Assembly: GCA_034440635.1 (NCBI GenBank)
Contig: JAOTON010002229.1
Span: forward strand, 620,001-684,000
DNA from: Lepas anatifera
Taxonomy: Eukaryota > Arthropoda > Thecostraca > Lepadidae
Length of the DNA: 64,000 nt
Direction of reading: 5' to 3'
This document shows, piece after piece, positions 44,990 through 57,077 of the stretch (position 1 is the first letter of the stretch; each line of letters begins with the position of its first letter). Below the pieces are notes generated by a model. The model had not been told where the DNA came from. It did no database searches and saw nothing but the letters and a program-made list of their open reading frames with translations. A program made the position numbers and the translations under genes.

Positions 44990-45979
44990 CATTCGCGCTG
45001 GAGAGGGTCTGGGAGTAACGCGTACCGCGGGAGGTACCTGGTAGTCCCCTGAGATATAAAATAACATGAAACATTTTTGTGGTTTATGGGGCTATGGTTT
45101 TCTACGTCATGGCTGGCCTTCAACGACCTAAGTGAATACTTTCAAGTTCAAACGAGGTTATGAAAGTCAATATTTGACCGTGCTGGAAACCTTTCGGGAA
45201 GTGCCGTAATTATTCAAGAAAAGGCCAGAAATATCCCAAAAATGGACAAAGGTCACAGAGGGATAGCTCAAACGAATCATTCTTGAAATTTCGGTGTCAA
45301 GGTCATTCAAAGTCATTGGCGTATGATGTCACAGTATGGTGTATTCCCCAATAAATGTACATACTTACACTCTTACCAGCACTATAGCAACCTTCATGCG
45401 AAACATGAGAATTGACTTTGACATACCTCGTTTATATGCCGTTATGACGTTACCGCTCGGTCTCCAATGTAAACGAACTGGTTAGAACACGCGATTAAGG
45501 CGATCTCAAAGTACAAACCTGACTCTGAAAGCCTGTAAGTCAAAGAAATTATTACCGATTTTCACAAGTAATTCATTAATCGACGTACCGTTACATTCCC
45601 ACAAATATAGTTGAGTAGTGTTTTCTTGCTACGAGCAGTAGCCGGACCACTTTTTGCAACTTTTTATCCGATCCTGGCTCACCGGGGCTCATTCGATGCG
45701 TCTTGGTGAGCTTTACAACATGGTAACTTTTATTTGCCAAAATTTTTAATTTTCGAGATCCCGACCCTCCAGAAATTGAAAAATACTGGCCAAAACCAGG
45801 TTTTGCGCCCATGTTTGCTGCCAAAAAATACTTCTAACTGTACTTTTGGTCAATCATGTTTACGCTTACCAAACTCAACTGAAGCCGCTCAAAACAATTA
45901 AGTTTTGAAGAAAAAATACCAAAATTTGAAGCGATCTTAACGTAATAGACGACTTGATGGCCTTTTAACTACCAATATA

Positions 45980-47710
45980 GGGGAGAGGGTGGTAAGGTTT
46001 GTTTGCTGTGTGTCTCACTCGCTTTTCATTTGAAAGTGATGAAATTTTGTTTTAAGCTGCAGTAAACATTTATTTGTCCCTGCGCTTAAACATACTAGGA
46101 TCCGTGCACATTCCTAGGGACAGTAACGTTTACCGTAGAATGCTGCAAAAGCCTGTCTTACCCCAACAGGCGGGGTGAGACGGGTTTTATGAAGTAGTTT
46201 ATCATATGCAAGACCTTTTTGGCAAATACCTTACCACGTTAAGGAAAAATGAGTTCTGAAACAATTTGCATTGTATTGTTTCGATTAAAAAGTCGAGGGA
46301 AAATTATTTTGCTGAATTTCCATAAAATCCTAATTTTTCATTGAAATATAACAATCAATCATTAAAAGTTCCTCAGTCGGCTTGCAGCAGACTCTCAGAC
46401 TAATTCCTTTCAACCATGCAAAAACGCAGCGATAAAGATTATAATTTGTATGGTAGTGTAGTATTTAATACTCCGTGCCCGTCTTGCCCCATGTTGATAT
46501 GTTGAAAATCTCATTGTTGGGGGTCACCGTGCGGGGTAATATATGAAACTTAACACGCGCATTGACGGGGGTCTGAGCCAACTTCGGATTGAGGAGGGGG
46601 CGGGTACTCGCCCCCCTAAGATCTCGAGAACCACGGTAGGTAGCAAAAAACGGTAAACGGTGTTGGGTAGCCCATCCGCTTCTCCATCGAAAATATTTGA
46701 ACCATTTTTTGTCAGGTCACATTTAAGGTCATCAGAGGTCAAAAACATGCCGTCACATGCCGTCATAGGAATAACATTTAAATTAAGTTTTTCGGCCATT
46801 ACATCTGAACAAGTAAAGATAGAGCAAAACGACTTGAACTCTATGAATCCTCGCAGCAAGCTGAATCGAATGATATATGATTTGACCTTGATAGGTTAAA
46901 TCAAAGATTTGACCTGACCAGAGGTCAGGTCAGGGTCAAATTATATAAAATGCATATCAGTAGAACTGCAAAGCCAAGGCGAGTCTAATGAAGCTAAAAT
47001 AAACGCTCTATCACCATCTGTTACTGAGTTATTCAGTAAAAACCATATTTCCCATGTATTACCAATGGAGAGGTCATGCTTCGTACCTGCCCTTAGGTCA
47101 TCGATATCAAAAATACCAAAACATATTTTAGAGAACTCGGTGAGCCCATTATGTGATATAAGTTTCAATTGGATAAGTTCATCCTGTTCCGACTTATGCT
47201 ATCTTAAACTTTGTTTGAGGTTGGGTCACTTGACCTGTACTGGTGACCTGACCTGAGATGACCTATCCTTAAAATTTTCACGGAAGTTTCAAAAATGATG
47301 AGGGAAAAGGTATACCAAGTACGGTGGCGCAGCGCGCCGCCGTTTTTCTGCTGTCTCCGAAAAAGCCGAGGGGGGCGGGTACCCGCCCCCGTCAATGCGC
47401 GTGTTAAATCACGTAATGTATGTTAACGCTCTGCCGAGACAGGTTTTGCATATTTCGCCTTCCAAATAGGACCAGACACTGCCAGAATGTTACACTCAAA
47501 ACTACTAACAATGGTAGGGTGAACCACAAATTTCGTTTTTTCTAAAATTTTGACAAACCAATAAAGGTTAGAACTTTGGGTTTTTGACTCATGATAGGAC
47601 ATTCCAAGACGCATTAATGCAAGTAATGGGACATTTATACCATTACTGGTCTGGTCCACAGAGCCTGTGCCCGTCTTAGCTACCATGCCCGTCTTACCAC
47701 ACTCTCCCCC
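45980..47710. mobile_element. Element F: TA-flanked, inserted in the left arm of G, itself split by A7
   Basis: Ends are ggggagagggtggtaag and cttaccacactctcccc with TA on each side. The right arm of G has the uninterrupted site (accaatataccatac). Own length is about 873 bp after removing A7. No transposase frame. Confidence 0.7.
46550..47407. mobile_element. A-family TTAA element, copy A7 (inside F)
   Basis: TTAA-bounded, 858 bp, orientation as A2. It keeps the 75-codon frame at 46941-47168 (minus). Confidence 0.9.
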
Positions 47711-47794
47711 TACCATACTTTTAAGCAATTTGTCGCTTTGAAAGTGAGACCAAATAATTACATCAGTTTAAAACATCTAATCACAGGTTGCAGG

Positions 47795-48646
47795 TTAACA
47801 CACGCATTGACGGGAGGGGCGGGTACCTGCCCCTCTCTTCGGGTTTTTCGGAGACAGCAGAAAAACGGCGGCGCGTAGCGCCGCTATACTTAGCATACCT
47901 TTTCCATTATCATTTTTACAACTTCTGTGAAAATTTTAAGGTTAGGTCATCTCAGGTCAGGTCACCAGTACAGGTCAAGTGACCCGACCGAAAAAAGTTT
48001 AAGATAGCATAAGTCGGAGCAGGGTGAACTTATCCGATTGAAACTCATATCACATAATGGCCCCACCGAGTTCTCTAAAATATGTTCCGGTATTTTTTAT
48101 ATCGATGACCGAATGTCAGGTACGAGGCATGACCTCACCATTGGAAATACATGGGGAAAATAATTTTTACGGAGTAACTCAGTAACAGATGGAGATAGAG
48201 CATTTATTTTAGCCGCATTACACTTGCCTGGGCTTTGCGGTTCTAATGATATGCATTTTATATAATTTGACCCTGACCTGACCTCAGGTCAGATCAAATC
48301 CTTGATTTGACCTAGCAATGTCAAATTATACATCATTTGATTCGGCTTGCTGAGAGGATACATATAGTTCAAGTCGTTTTGCTCTATCTTTACTTGTTCA
48401 GATGTAATGGCCGAAAAACTGAATTTACATGTTATCCCTATTACGGCATGTTTTGACCTCTCGTGACCTTAAATGTGACCTGACAAAAAATGGTACAAAT
48501 GTTTTCAATGGAGAAGTGGGTGGGCTACCCAACGCCGTTTACCGTTTTTTGCTACCTACTGTGGTTCTCGAGATCTTAGGGGGGCGGGTACCCGCCCCCC
48601 TCGTCAATCCGAAGGTGGCTCAGACCCCCATCAATGCGCGTGTTAA
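47795..48646. mobile_element. A-family TTAA element, copy A8 (inner edge of G's left arm)
   Basis: TTAA-bounded, 852 bp, orientation as A3. The TTAA it used is the same one that ends the shared arm sequence ggttgcaggttaaaaag of G. Confidence 0.9.
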
Positions 48647-49731
48647 AAAGCAAATCCGAAGACACCCTTGTTCGACTGGTGCCCTACATTGTCTGTGTAT
48701 ATGTTACCACCATCTTTAACGTAAAATACCGCTCTGATGCTGTTAACGCGGCAACTAACCTCCTCGAAGAGATCAGAAGACAGCAGGTCTACTGCACGAA
48801 GGACGACCTGGATATCGTGCAGAAGAGCAGGGCACGAAATGGCTTTATGGCTCACTCAGAAAGCATCATCCTCAGAATGCTCGCAGATCAGAACAAAGTC
48901 ATCTGGGAACGAGCTCTGGCCCAGATCAAGTAGATTCGCCGCAAGTCCGCGCAAACAACGCAAGTAAGGAAGTTTAAAGTGCCAGAACTCAACTTCTACG
49001 CAAATGCTTACTATGAACTGTCGGACATAGGGGGTGAACGGTCTTCTGAGCCACCGTACGTTAACCCTCGCCCCACCGGAGGCCATCGATGCCCCCCTAA
49101 GGTTTTTCCGGGATAGCAGAAAAACGATGAGGCGCAGCACCGCGGTTGAGGACTCTACCTCTTACTGCATTATTTTCCCACCATCTCTAATTTTTCCCCG
49201 GGTCACCCCAGGTCAGGTCACCAGACGAGTTCAACCAATGTCACCTCACTTTAACTTTAGAGCTCTGTAAGAGCTACATTTCGAAGTCGATCGATTTGAA
49301 ACGTCCTACACTTTATGACCCCTCAAGGGTCTACAAGTTGGTTAAACCACTGGCGGGAGGTCATTACGTTCAGAATAGCGGGAAAAGGTCTGACATTTTC
49401 CTATCCAATGTACTTTACCACATCTCAATAGCTCTAATGGCACAAGAGTTATGCCCAGTTTGCTTAAGCATTGCATATTTGAGTGAAAATAGCCGATCTT
49501 GACCTAATTTGCACTCTGGAGGTCAAACCATTGATCTGAGCGCTAAAACATGCAAAGTAATTTCTTACTGAATTCACGCGAGCTTTTTAATGCACCTTGC
49601 AGATTTGCGCTGACGCCCATACTTTCTGAGTTAGAGGGGGCCATCGATGGCCCCCAGTGGGGCGAAGGTAGCGCCGGACCCCGGGTGGGGCGCGGGTTAA
49701 GAGCATGACCGAGGCAGAGCTTGAGAAGTGA
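48647..49731 (+). pseudogene. Transposon-internal coding fragment inside element G, interrupted by element D2
   Basis: The frame is open from 48647 (KSEDTLVRLVPYIVCVYVTT, then CTKDDLDIVQKSRARNGFMA, SIILRMLADQNKVIWERAL). It passes one in-frame TAG at 48931 and continues VRKFKVPELNFYANAYYELS to EPPYV at 49060. Removing D2 with one TTAA copy restores KSMTEAELEK and a stop at 49731, so D2 landed in a coding sequence. The pattern P-E-L-N-F-x-A-x-x-Y-x-E-L...E-P-P...L/M-T-x-x-E-L recalls, from memory, an uncharacterised protein common in arthropod repeats. Because it lies between the long terminal repeats of G it is probably G's cargo or the remains of its own protein. No catalytic motif is visible. 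Confidence 0.5.
49061..49700. mobile_element. D-family TTAA element, copy D2, internally deleted
   Basis: Ends are ttaaccctcgccccaccgga and gtggggcgcgggttaa. It aligns with D1 but lacks several hundred central bases. It sits in the reading frame of the coding fragment in G. Confidence 0.83.
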
Positions 49732-49877
49732 GGCAGAGCTTGAGAGTGAGTGTCGTCGGGCTGCCATGATATGCGTGTTATTCAATTTTCCTTCTGTGAT
49801 AATTCAGCATCAGGGTATATAAATTATGACCATTCCTAATTATTTTCTTTTTAACCTGCAACCTGTGATTAGATGTT

Positions 49878-50960
49878 TTAACCCGCGGGGGCTGGGTCTC
49901 AGCCGAACGCGCGGGGCTGGGTGTAATTTCCCCTGTTATCTCCCGAACTAATGGTCAATTTGGAAAATTCAAACGCCAATCGAAAGATCTCATCACGAAC
50001 AACTAAAACATGTACTTAATTTAAGTTTGAGGTCAGGTCAGGTAAGTGAGGTCGCTGTCAAACCGTGGTTTTTGGGTTGCAATGCTACGGAGATGGCAAG
50101 GAAGCTTGGCTTCTACTTCATGGAAAGCCTTCACTTGAATGCAGCAGGTGCTTTGAGACCGTTAGGCTGGTGGCATGACCGGGTCGGTCAGATGAGGTCA
50201 CTAAAGGTCACCATATTTTGTATCCAAATGTGGTCATGCGATACATGTTTTTGAGCCATTTTGTGCAGAATTCAGCTATGATGTTCGAGAATCATATCTG
50301 AAATACTCTGGTCTAACTTGCACAGCCGGGGTCAAGGTAGGTTCAGAGGTCTTTTAGTTCATACTTTTTGCCAAATGACACATGATTTTGGACCTGTTTT
50401 GTCTCAGGAACACTATAAAGTAGTGTAAAGCGTGTACGAGGTCATCTGGGTCTCCTGGGTACTATGATTCACTAAATAAAGACTGTATTGATCGCCCTAA
50501 AATCAGAGCCTGAGTCGTGGCTTTGCGCTCTCAGGCTAAGTTATAAGCTAGAGACTCAAATTTGTCATGCATATGCACTGTATGGTGTTTTACCAAATAA
50601 ATTCCGGTTTTGAAAATCTTGAAATTTTAGAATTTTGTACTTTTTCCAAAAAATTTTTTAAAATATTTTTTCCAAAACCAAATTTTGAAAATCCGAGATA
50701 GCCATTTTACAGACCACAATAATGCCTATCGTTTGATGCGAAATTGGAAATGGTTCGAACTGTAGCTTCGCAGCTCTTTAAACATTGCGCGATTTTGGTA
50801 CAAAATCGCCTATAGTGACGTCCTTTTTGCTTATTTCTCAAAAATTTTTCAACGGATTTTATTTTTATTTGGCAGAAATGTGTAAAATTATTGTAGAAAG
50901 GTACTGAAATTTGGCGCTGCGCGGTTTTCGATATCGAAAATTCCAGGGGGTACCGGTTAA
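49878..50960. mobile_element. E-family TTAA element
   Basis: TTAA at both ends (ttaacccgcgggggctgggt; ccagggggtaccggttaa), 1083 bp, inserted in the right arm of G. The matching left arm is uninterrupted at this point, which proves the insertion. The left end has a degenerate gcggggctgggt repeat; a few AGGTCA hexamers lie inside. Confidence 0.72.
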
Positions 50961-51429
50961 ACTGATCTAAATGTTCGGTCTCACTTTCAAAGCGTCAAAA
51001 TGCTTAAAAGTATGGTATATTGGTAGTTAAAAGGCCATCAAGTCATCTTTTGCGTTAAGGTCGTTTCAAATTTTGGTATTTTTTCTTCAAAACTTAATTT
51101 TTTGAGCAGTTTCAGTTGTATTTGGTAAGCGTAAACATGATTGACCAAAAGTACAGTTAGAAGTATTTTTGGCAGCAAACATGCGAGCAAAGCCTGATTT
51201 TGGCCAGTATTTTTCAGTTTTTGGAGGGTCGGGATCTCGAAAATTCAAAATTTTGACAAATAAAAGTTACCATGTTGTAAAGCTCGCCAAGACGCATCGA
51301 ATGAGCCCTGGGGAGCCAGTGTCGGATAAAAAGTTGCAAAAAGTGGTCAGGCTAACGAGCAGTTCTTCGACCACCTGGGAAAAATAGTTGGAGGCCTCCG
51401 AGCCGACCCCCCTTCAGTACGTGTGTTAA

Positions 51430-53284
51430 AAAGTAAACCACCCACACTCTGATAATCATCATCACCACTATGAAAATTGATAAATCGACAGAGTAAGCAC
51501 CCTGGCGTCACGTTGGTCCTCACTGGTCAGCCGGGCTGCTAAGTCTCTGGCTTGGTGCACCGAGGGGCGAATAATTTTGTATGAGGGAATGGATCCGGGC
51601 CCTATTTTATAATATTCTTCATCATACTGACACGAGTGTATTGCAGAGATTTCTGCTTGTGATTTCTTAACGGTGATGATATCAATCGAACTTAAGAAAG
51701 CAGTTAACAGGTTTCCTGTCAAGCTCAACCAATACAATGCATGACAAAGCTTAAGATAATAATTGAACTTGAATGGATAATTCTAGTTTCCGAATTAATC
51801 AGCCCATATTTCCTATTCAACCGCCTTGTTCAGAGCTTCTGAATTTGCCTGACAGTGACATATTCTATCTAACAAGGCATCTGGATACCGAGTGGCGTTG
51901 TTTTTGTTCTGGCCACAAGTTCAGAGCGCTCTGGGATTTGGCTGTTGCACGGGCGAGCGAGGTGGCCATCGCACCGCCTTGTTTTCGTCAAAACTGATGC
52001 TGCTGGCACCAGGCCACTGCCTTTTCTGAACTGCACCCCAATCGAGGCTGATTTAACGCCCCCCGGCGAAATAAGTTATGAAAACACAACAGGTTCTTGG
52101 ATGTTTGCAATCTCAGGCAAGCAGAACAGGCGAGGCTGGCGTGCCGGAAATTGGGCTCAGCGATGTGCGGGGGTTCTGCCGGGGCTTAGTACTGCCAAGC
52201 CTCGGGCAGAAAGAAATACAACAAACAGAAGCTGCTTTAGGATAAAAGAATGACGAGAACTTTATGTTCAGGCGCATAATTGCTTTGGTTATGCACAGAA
52301 ACATAGACATGTTTTGAGTGTATACCGGAGTAGGTGCTGTTCTATTTGCCGGGTGTAACTGTACCATCATTGGATATATAAACATTTGAGAATAAATTTC
52401 TCAAAACAATTGATGGTAACAGAATATTTGATAATAAGTGACCCTGGAAATATCAACCATTGGCATATGTAAGGGTTTGCTTACATCAAATGACATAAAA
52501 GCCAAGAAATAAACTTCGTTTTATTGCGAACCAATGGGGAAAATGTGCAGATGCTTCCTGAAAATACACAACAGCAGACAAAGCAAGCAAACACAGGAGG
52601 CTCGAAGACTTAGCAATCTAAAAGGTATGTATGTATATGTGTATGTATGTACATACCTGTCTTTTAGGAATTGGCAATATACATCCTTCTTCTATTTCTA
52701 TTTCATCCTTTTTCCTAGGTATTCATATCTTCTGCATCCGCATGCATTGATTTTGTTTTGTCATGATACCATTTAACTCGAACTGAGAGATGTCGCCCTG
52801 TATCTGACCTTTGCTAGTCTCGCAACAGAAAACTGCCAGAATGTTTGTGTCTCACCATATAGTTATGATCATGGAACCGCAATTAGATTTTGAATTGCCA
52901 TGTTACTGAAACCTCTCTAATCCTTATTAAACCAGCCTGGAAACGGATTTACCGGTGCACGCAGGTCCCGGATGTGTTTACCTGAGCTGTTGCCGCTAAT
53001 CAGCCGCGCTCCCCACCGCTCACACCTTCCTTTGTACTTTCGCAGAGTCCTTTTAGACTACCAGCAGACACCTCACTGACAATGGCCATTCACTGCGCAC
53101 TCATGGTCAGTGGCCACGGCCACGGCAGCGCCAGTCTCCCCTTATCAGCCCCGTCTATATTTCTACAGCTCTGCACCGAGAGCCTGTAGGAGGCGGACAT
53201 TTAATTACCGGGCTACGGGCTGCCGATTGGCTCATTAGTAGTTATAAGTAATTAACGCTCCGCTCAGCACGCCTAACCTACCAG

Positions 53285-53288
<4 letters not shown>
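51430..53288. other. Region without a recognised gene
   Basis: At 53215-53270 an inverted CCAAT word (gattggctcatt) is followed by ttataagtaatt and then GC-richer sequence before the CT tract, a possible promoter-like arrangement. No gene was found to go with it. Confidence 0.3.

Positions 53289-53333
<45 letters not shown>
53289..53333. repeat. (CT)n microsatellite
   Basis: About 22 CT units. Confidence 0.97.
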
Positions 53334-53336
<3 letters not shown>

Positions 53337-53540
53337 GTGAGTTTTGTAACTTCTATTTGCCTTATTCCCATGCCCAGCGTCATGTTTCTCTTATTTTTAG
53401 TCCAATGTTTAAACAAATTGTTTCATTGACAATATTTATCATTTGCAGACAGTCTGATGTAAAAGCTGTTCAGATGACAAAAGGTATTCATTATATAAGC
53501 ACTGGCGAAAACTATAAGCAAGCAGAGTGTCGTTCTTAAG

Positions 53541-54010
53541 TGCATGTTAAACCCCACCTCATTGGATCTCTGATCCACCTTCGGTCCAGTAGGGGGGTGG
53601 GGGGTGAACACCACCTTGATATCACCCGATATGCGAGGTTGTGAAAAAAACGATAGTGGTGGTGGATGGTCCGTGGAAAATTCTTCGAAAGTAGATCGGC
53701 CACTTCTGGGCGCAGGTCAATATTAATTTAATGACAGGTGAAGGAAGTTGACATGCTGCAGACATATTTTTTTGCCTTGGTTGTCATTGGATCGAGTTAG
53801 TCTATGTCGGGACATCATTGGATTCCTTTCGTTACGGCGAATCGAAGATGCATAATATCACCATACCAGGTCAACATGGCGGAAATCAACGGCGGTCAGT
53901 AACAATACAAAGACAATGAATTTAAATGAAAATACAACTCCTTTATCATCGCTTTCTTTCCAAGTTATTGATGAGAGTCTGAAAACTGTTTGAACACTTT
54001 CAGATGACCT
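53541..54010. mobile_element. Diverged C-like remnant, no intact ends
   Basis: Contains catcattggattcctttcg, ttacggcgaatcgaagatgc and ataatatcacc in the order of the C body. It is related to the next copy at 54.17 kb. Boundaries are approximate. Confidence 0.5.
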
Positions 54011-54164
54011 CTCAGGGGCTAAACAACAAAATACCAATGTTTTTAGAACCCGTAGATGCCGAAAATGAGCCACTTTCCATCATTTATCATTTTCCTGTTG
54101 CAAGTTCTAATCCAGAGGTAATGATCCGTACCTTGCGCTAGTTCATAGATTAGAGAAATTCCCT

Positions 54165-55560
54165 TGTCACGCCTTATGGTGGGCCTCTGATCCACTTTTG
54201 CTCCGGGGGAGGGCCAAAGGTGGTTCGACACCCCTTGATGTCGGCTACTATGTGAGAATGGTAAATAGCTAATCAGAAATGATGAACAAACTAGATCGGC
54301 CACTTCCTTCGATATTGAGGCCATGGCACATAAAAGAATGCGACAGGTCAGAGAATGCTTTTTTAAGCTCTGGCGTCTGACTGAGTTAACTTTGAGTGGA
54401 TTTTTTTGACAGCATTCGATTCCTCTCCTTACGGTGAATCCAATGATGTAAAACACGGCTATACTATGTCTAAGTAAAAAATGAGCTGACCTAAGACGAG
54501 GCCAAGTCCATTTTCTGACAGAAGAAACCTTAACACATGTACTGGAGGGGGCCTCGGAGGCCCCCACCTGTTTTTCCAATGTGGCCGGAGAACAGCTTGT
54601 AGCTGAAAAACGACACGTGGCCACATTTAACAGAATTTAATAGCGCGTCGATTGGTGAAGATGTTTTGAAAATCGGCAGAAAATTTTTTGACTTATAGGC
54701 TTTCAAAGTCAGACCTGCATTTTGAGATCGCCGTAAACGCGCGGTCGGACCAGTTAACTTGCATTGAAGACCGAGTGGTGACATCATAACGTCATATAAG
54801 CGGGAATATATGTCAAGGTCACTTCACATGAAAGTCAAGGTCAAGGTCAAAGGTCACAGGTCAAGGTCATATCTGCACTTTCAAGGTCACTGAACACCGT
54901 GCGTCCGGCCAAATGACGTTACCCGGTCTGACATATATTATGTTATGACATCATCGGTAGGGTACCCCAATACAGAGTTCAAGGTCAACGTTCAAGGTCA
55001 AACGTCATTGGGAAAGGTCAATCCTCATTTCCCGCCAAACAGTGGCTACAGTGTTAGTCAAAGTGTAAATAATAAGTAGCATACCATATGGTGACCTTAA
55101 AGGTCAATGACTTTGAATGACCTTGACCCAAACGTTGTGGGGAAGCCTCTTTGAGACCTCTTCTCTATCAACCTTGTCTGCCTTTAGCTTATTCCCGCCA
55201 TTTTCCCGCAATAATCACAACATTTACCAATCAATCCCTAGCATGGCCAATATTTGACTTTTACGACCTCGTTTGACCTTGAAGATATTGACCTAGGTCA
55301 ATGAAAATTGGTCATCATGTAGATCACCATAGCTCCCACCCACCTACCAAGTGGCGTTTTTCCAACCCTCTTAGTTTCCGAGATCTTAGGGGGGCCTACC
55401 AGGCTCTCCTCCAGTGCGCGTAAGTGCCAGACCCCCCTCCAGTGCGGGTGTTAACATTCATATCAATCGACTTACGATGATAATATAAACCTTATGGAAT
55501 CAAAATGAAAGCTCTATCGCCAAATCGTTGTTGGAATGGTAAGGAGAGGAGAACTTAAAA
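54165..55560. mobile_element. Diverged C-like remnant interrupted by B4
   Basis: 54165-54529 follows the C body (cattcgattcctctccttac, ggtgaatccaatgatgtaaa). After B4, 55455-55560 continues it (atatcaatcgacttacgatg, ataatataaacc, gaaagctctatcgcc). C-type termini are not visible. Confidence 0.55.
54530..55454. mobile_element. B-family TTAA element, copy B4
   Basis: Ends are ttaacacatgtactggaggg and ctccagtgcgggtgttaa, 925 bp, same orientation as B1 and very similar to it, including the AGGTCA strings at about 54815-54890. Inserted in a C-like remnant. Confidence 0.9.
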
Positions 55561-57077
55561 CATTTTAATTTTAACAGCACGAATATCAAGGTTTTCACGC
55601 ATCGCTTCTGATTGTCCAGAGAACTCAACTGAGAACATAATAGGCGTTGACTTCTGCTGGTCTACGCATGTGCGGGTGAATTGTTTGCAGTCAATGGCGC
55701 ACACCTGACTTTTTTCGCCCACCACGCGACTCCGCTGCGTCCCTGAATGTGCTGATTGCGTCGAGTGTTTGTTGTGGTAGACGGCTCGGTGTATGATGAG
55801 ATGGCTGTTTTTTATGATTTACTCGAGTTATGCTGGGGAGGACACGTTATTTTTCAGACTTCATTGAAAGCTAAAGCCCTTCTCAATTAATTTCTGAATA
55901 TTCGTTTGAGATTGTGATGGGCCGAAAAACTTTACCAGCAGCGCCGGAATCTTCCCTATGCAAAATCTCTGGATGACTTACGGTAAGGACAAAAGTTGCA
56001 ATGCGGCATACCTAAGTCAGCAACGCCATTTCCAAAAGTTAGGTCAATAAAACAATGTCTTGCACCTCACTGGTAATTGCCCCAGTATGTCGCAATTTTG
56101 TTATGTCATCATTGCGTGCATGACGAGTCAAAGGAACAACCGCTCAGTATTTTGCAATTGTCTTGATGATGTGAGGGGGGCGTTGTATGTATGTATGCAT
56201 ATATGAGATGGTGTATGTTGAGATCCGACGACGATGATGATGTGATGAGATGCATGTTCATGTGAGATGGTCATTGTACGGGTTTTTATGTTGATGAATA
56301 AATAAATATTGAGTTCCATAATCAACAGAATTGATCTAAAATGCTTCAAATGTGAGACCGTGCACATTCAGGGCATGACAACCTAGTTGTGCACGGTCAG
56401 TGGTCCTAATGGCGCACGTGGGAGGTGAAATAAAATTGTCAGCAAAAACATGATTGCTTGGAAACAATGTATGGCATGATAAAACAAACCATCGTTACTC
56501 TTGTCGCATTTCTAGCCATTGACGTAACCAAAAATATTTCAAGGGAAGGAGAACTTGTCATGGTGACTAGATCAGCTAGACTGGCCTTCAGACACCCATA
56601 ATTCTACGTATCTTCTACGCTCACCAGGGAGGACGAATGGCTCAATCGAACTCCACCTACCCACCCGTTTTTATTACGCGCGAATGGAGACGGATTTAAA
56701 AACAGCTCTCCAGCGATGACGAATATAGCGTCAGTTTGGTAGAAATAGATAGCTGCAGCCTGGTAGAGCTTGGTAGATAGCTTCATCTTGGCAGAGGTTG
56801 GGCAATGCATAAAACCGTGATTTTTGTATCATGGTTTTGACGATGTGGATACAATCATTATGAGGTTACCATTTGGAAGACAAGTGATCTTTCTCTTAAC
56901 ATATTCCAACATATTTCACTTTGCGAACTAGTCAATTAAGCAAGTTATACGCTGTTATAAGTGACAATACCAAAGCCATGTTTAGCAAGTGGGGTTTAAA
57001 TATATCCAACTTGCCAAGTAATATATATCGGTCCGTACCGCAACACGCAGCGGGGCTAGAGCATGACTCTATTTGCT
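55561..57077. other. Region without a recognised gene
   Basis: Unique-looking sequence with short chance frames; gatgatgatg-type words near 56230 only. Confidence 0.45.

Larger units (their letters stand above)
45639..51354. mobile_element. Element G: about 428-bp terminal inverted repeats, 8-bp target duplication
   Basis: Ends are TAGCCGGACCAC and (inverted) TAGCCTGACCAC, flanked by acgagcag at 45631-45638 and 51355-51362. The inverted arms can be followed inward once later insertions are removed: left 45639-45979 plus 47711-47798, right 51354-50961 plus 49881-49851. Both are about 425-430 bp. The 8-bp duplication fits hAT, Merlin or P-type elements; the class is not fixed. The unique centre carries a coding fragment (48647-49731). 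F, A7, A8, D2 and E all inserted later. Confidence 0.8.
44986..51429. mobile_element. B-family TTAA element, copy B3, split by the 5.7-kb element G
   Basis: Left part 44986-45638 begins ttaacattcgcgctggagag and follows the B body. The right part 51355-51429 resumes after G at ttcttcgaccacctgggaaa and ends cagtacgtgtgttaa. The two halves together make about 0.73 kb, with G in the position where B1 reads 'ctacgag...'. Confidence 0.78.

Noticed and set aside
53215..53290. Promoter with CCAAT and TATA-like words
   Set aside because: Spacing is plausible but no gene follows on either strand, so it is not listed as a regulatory feature.
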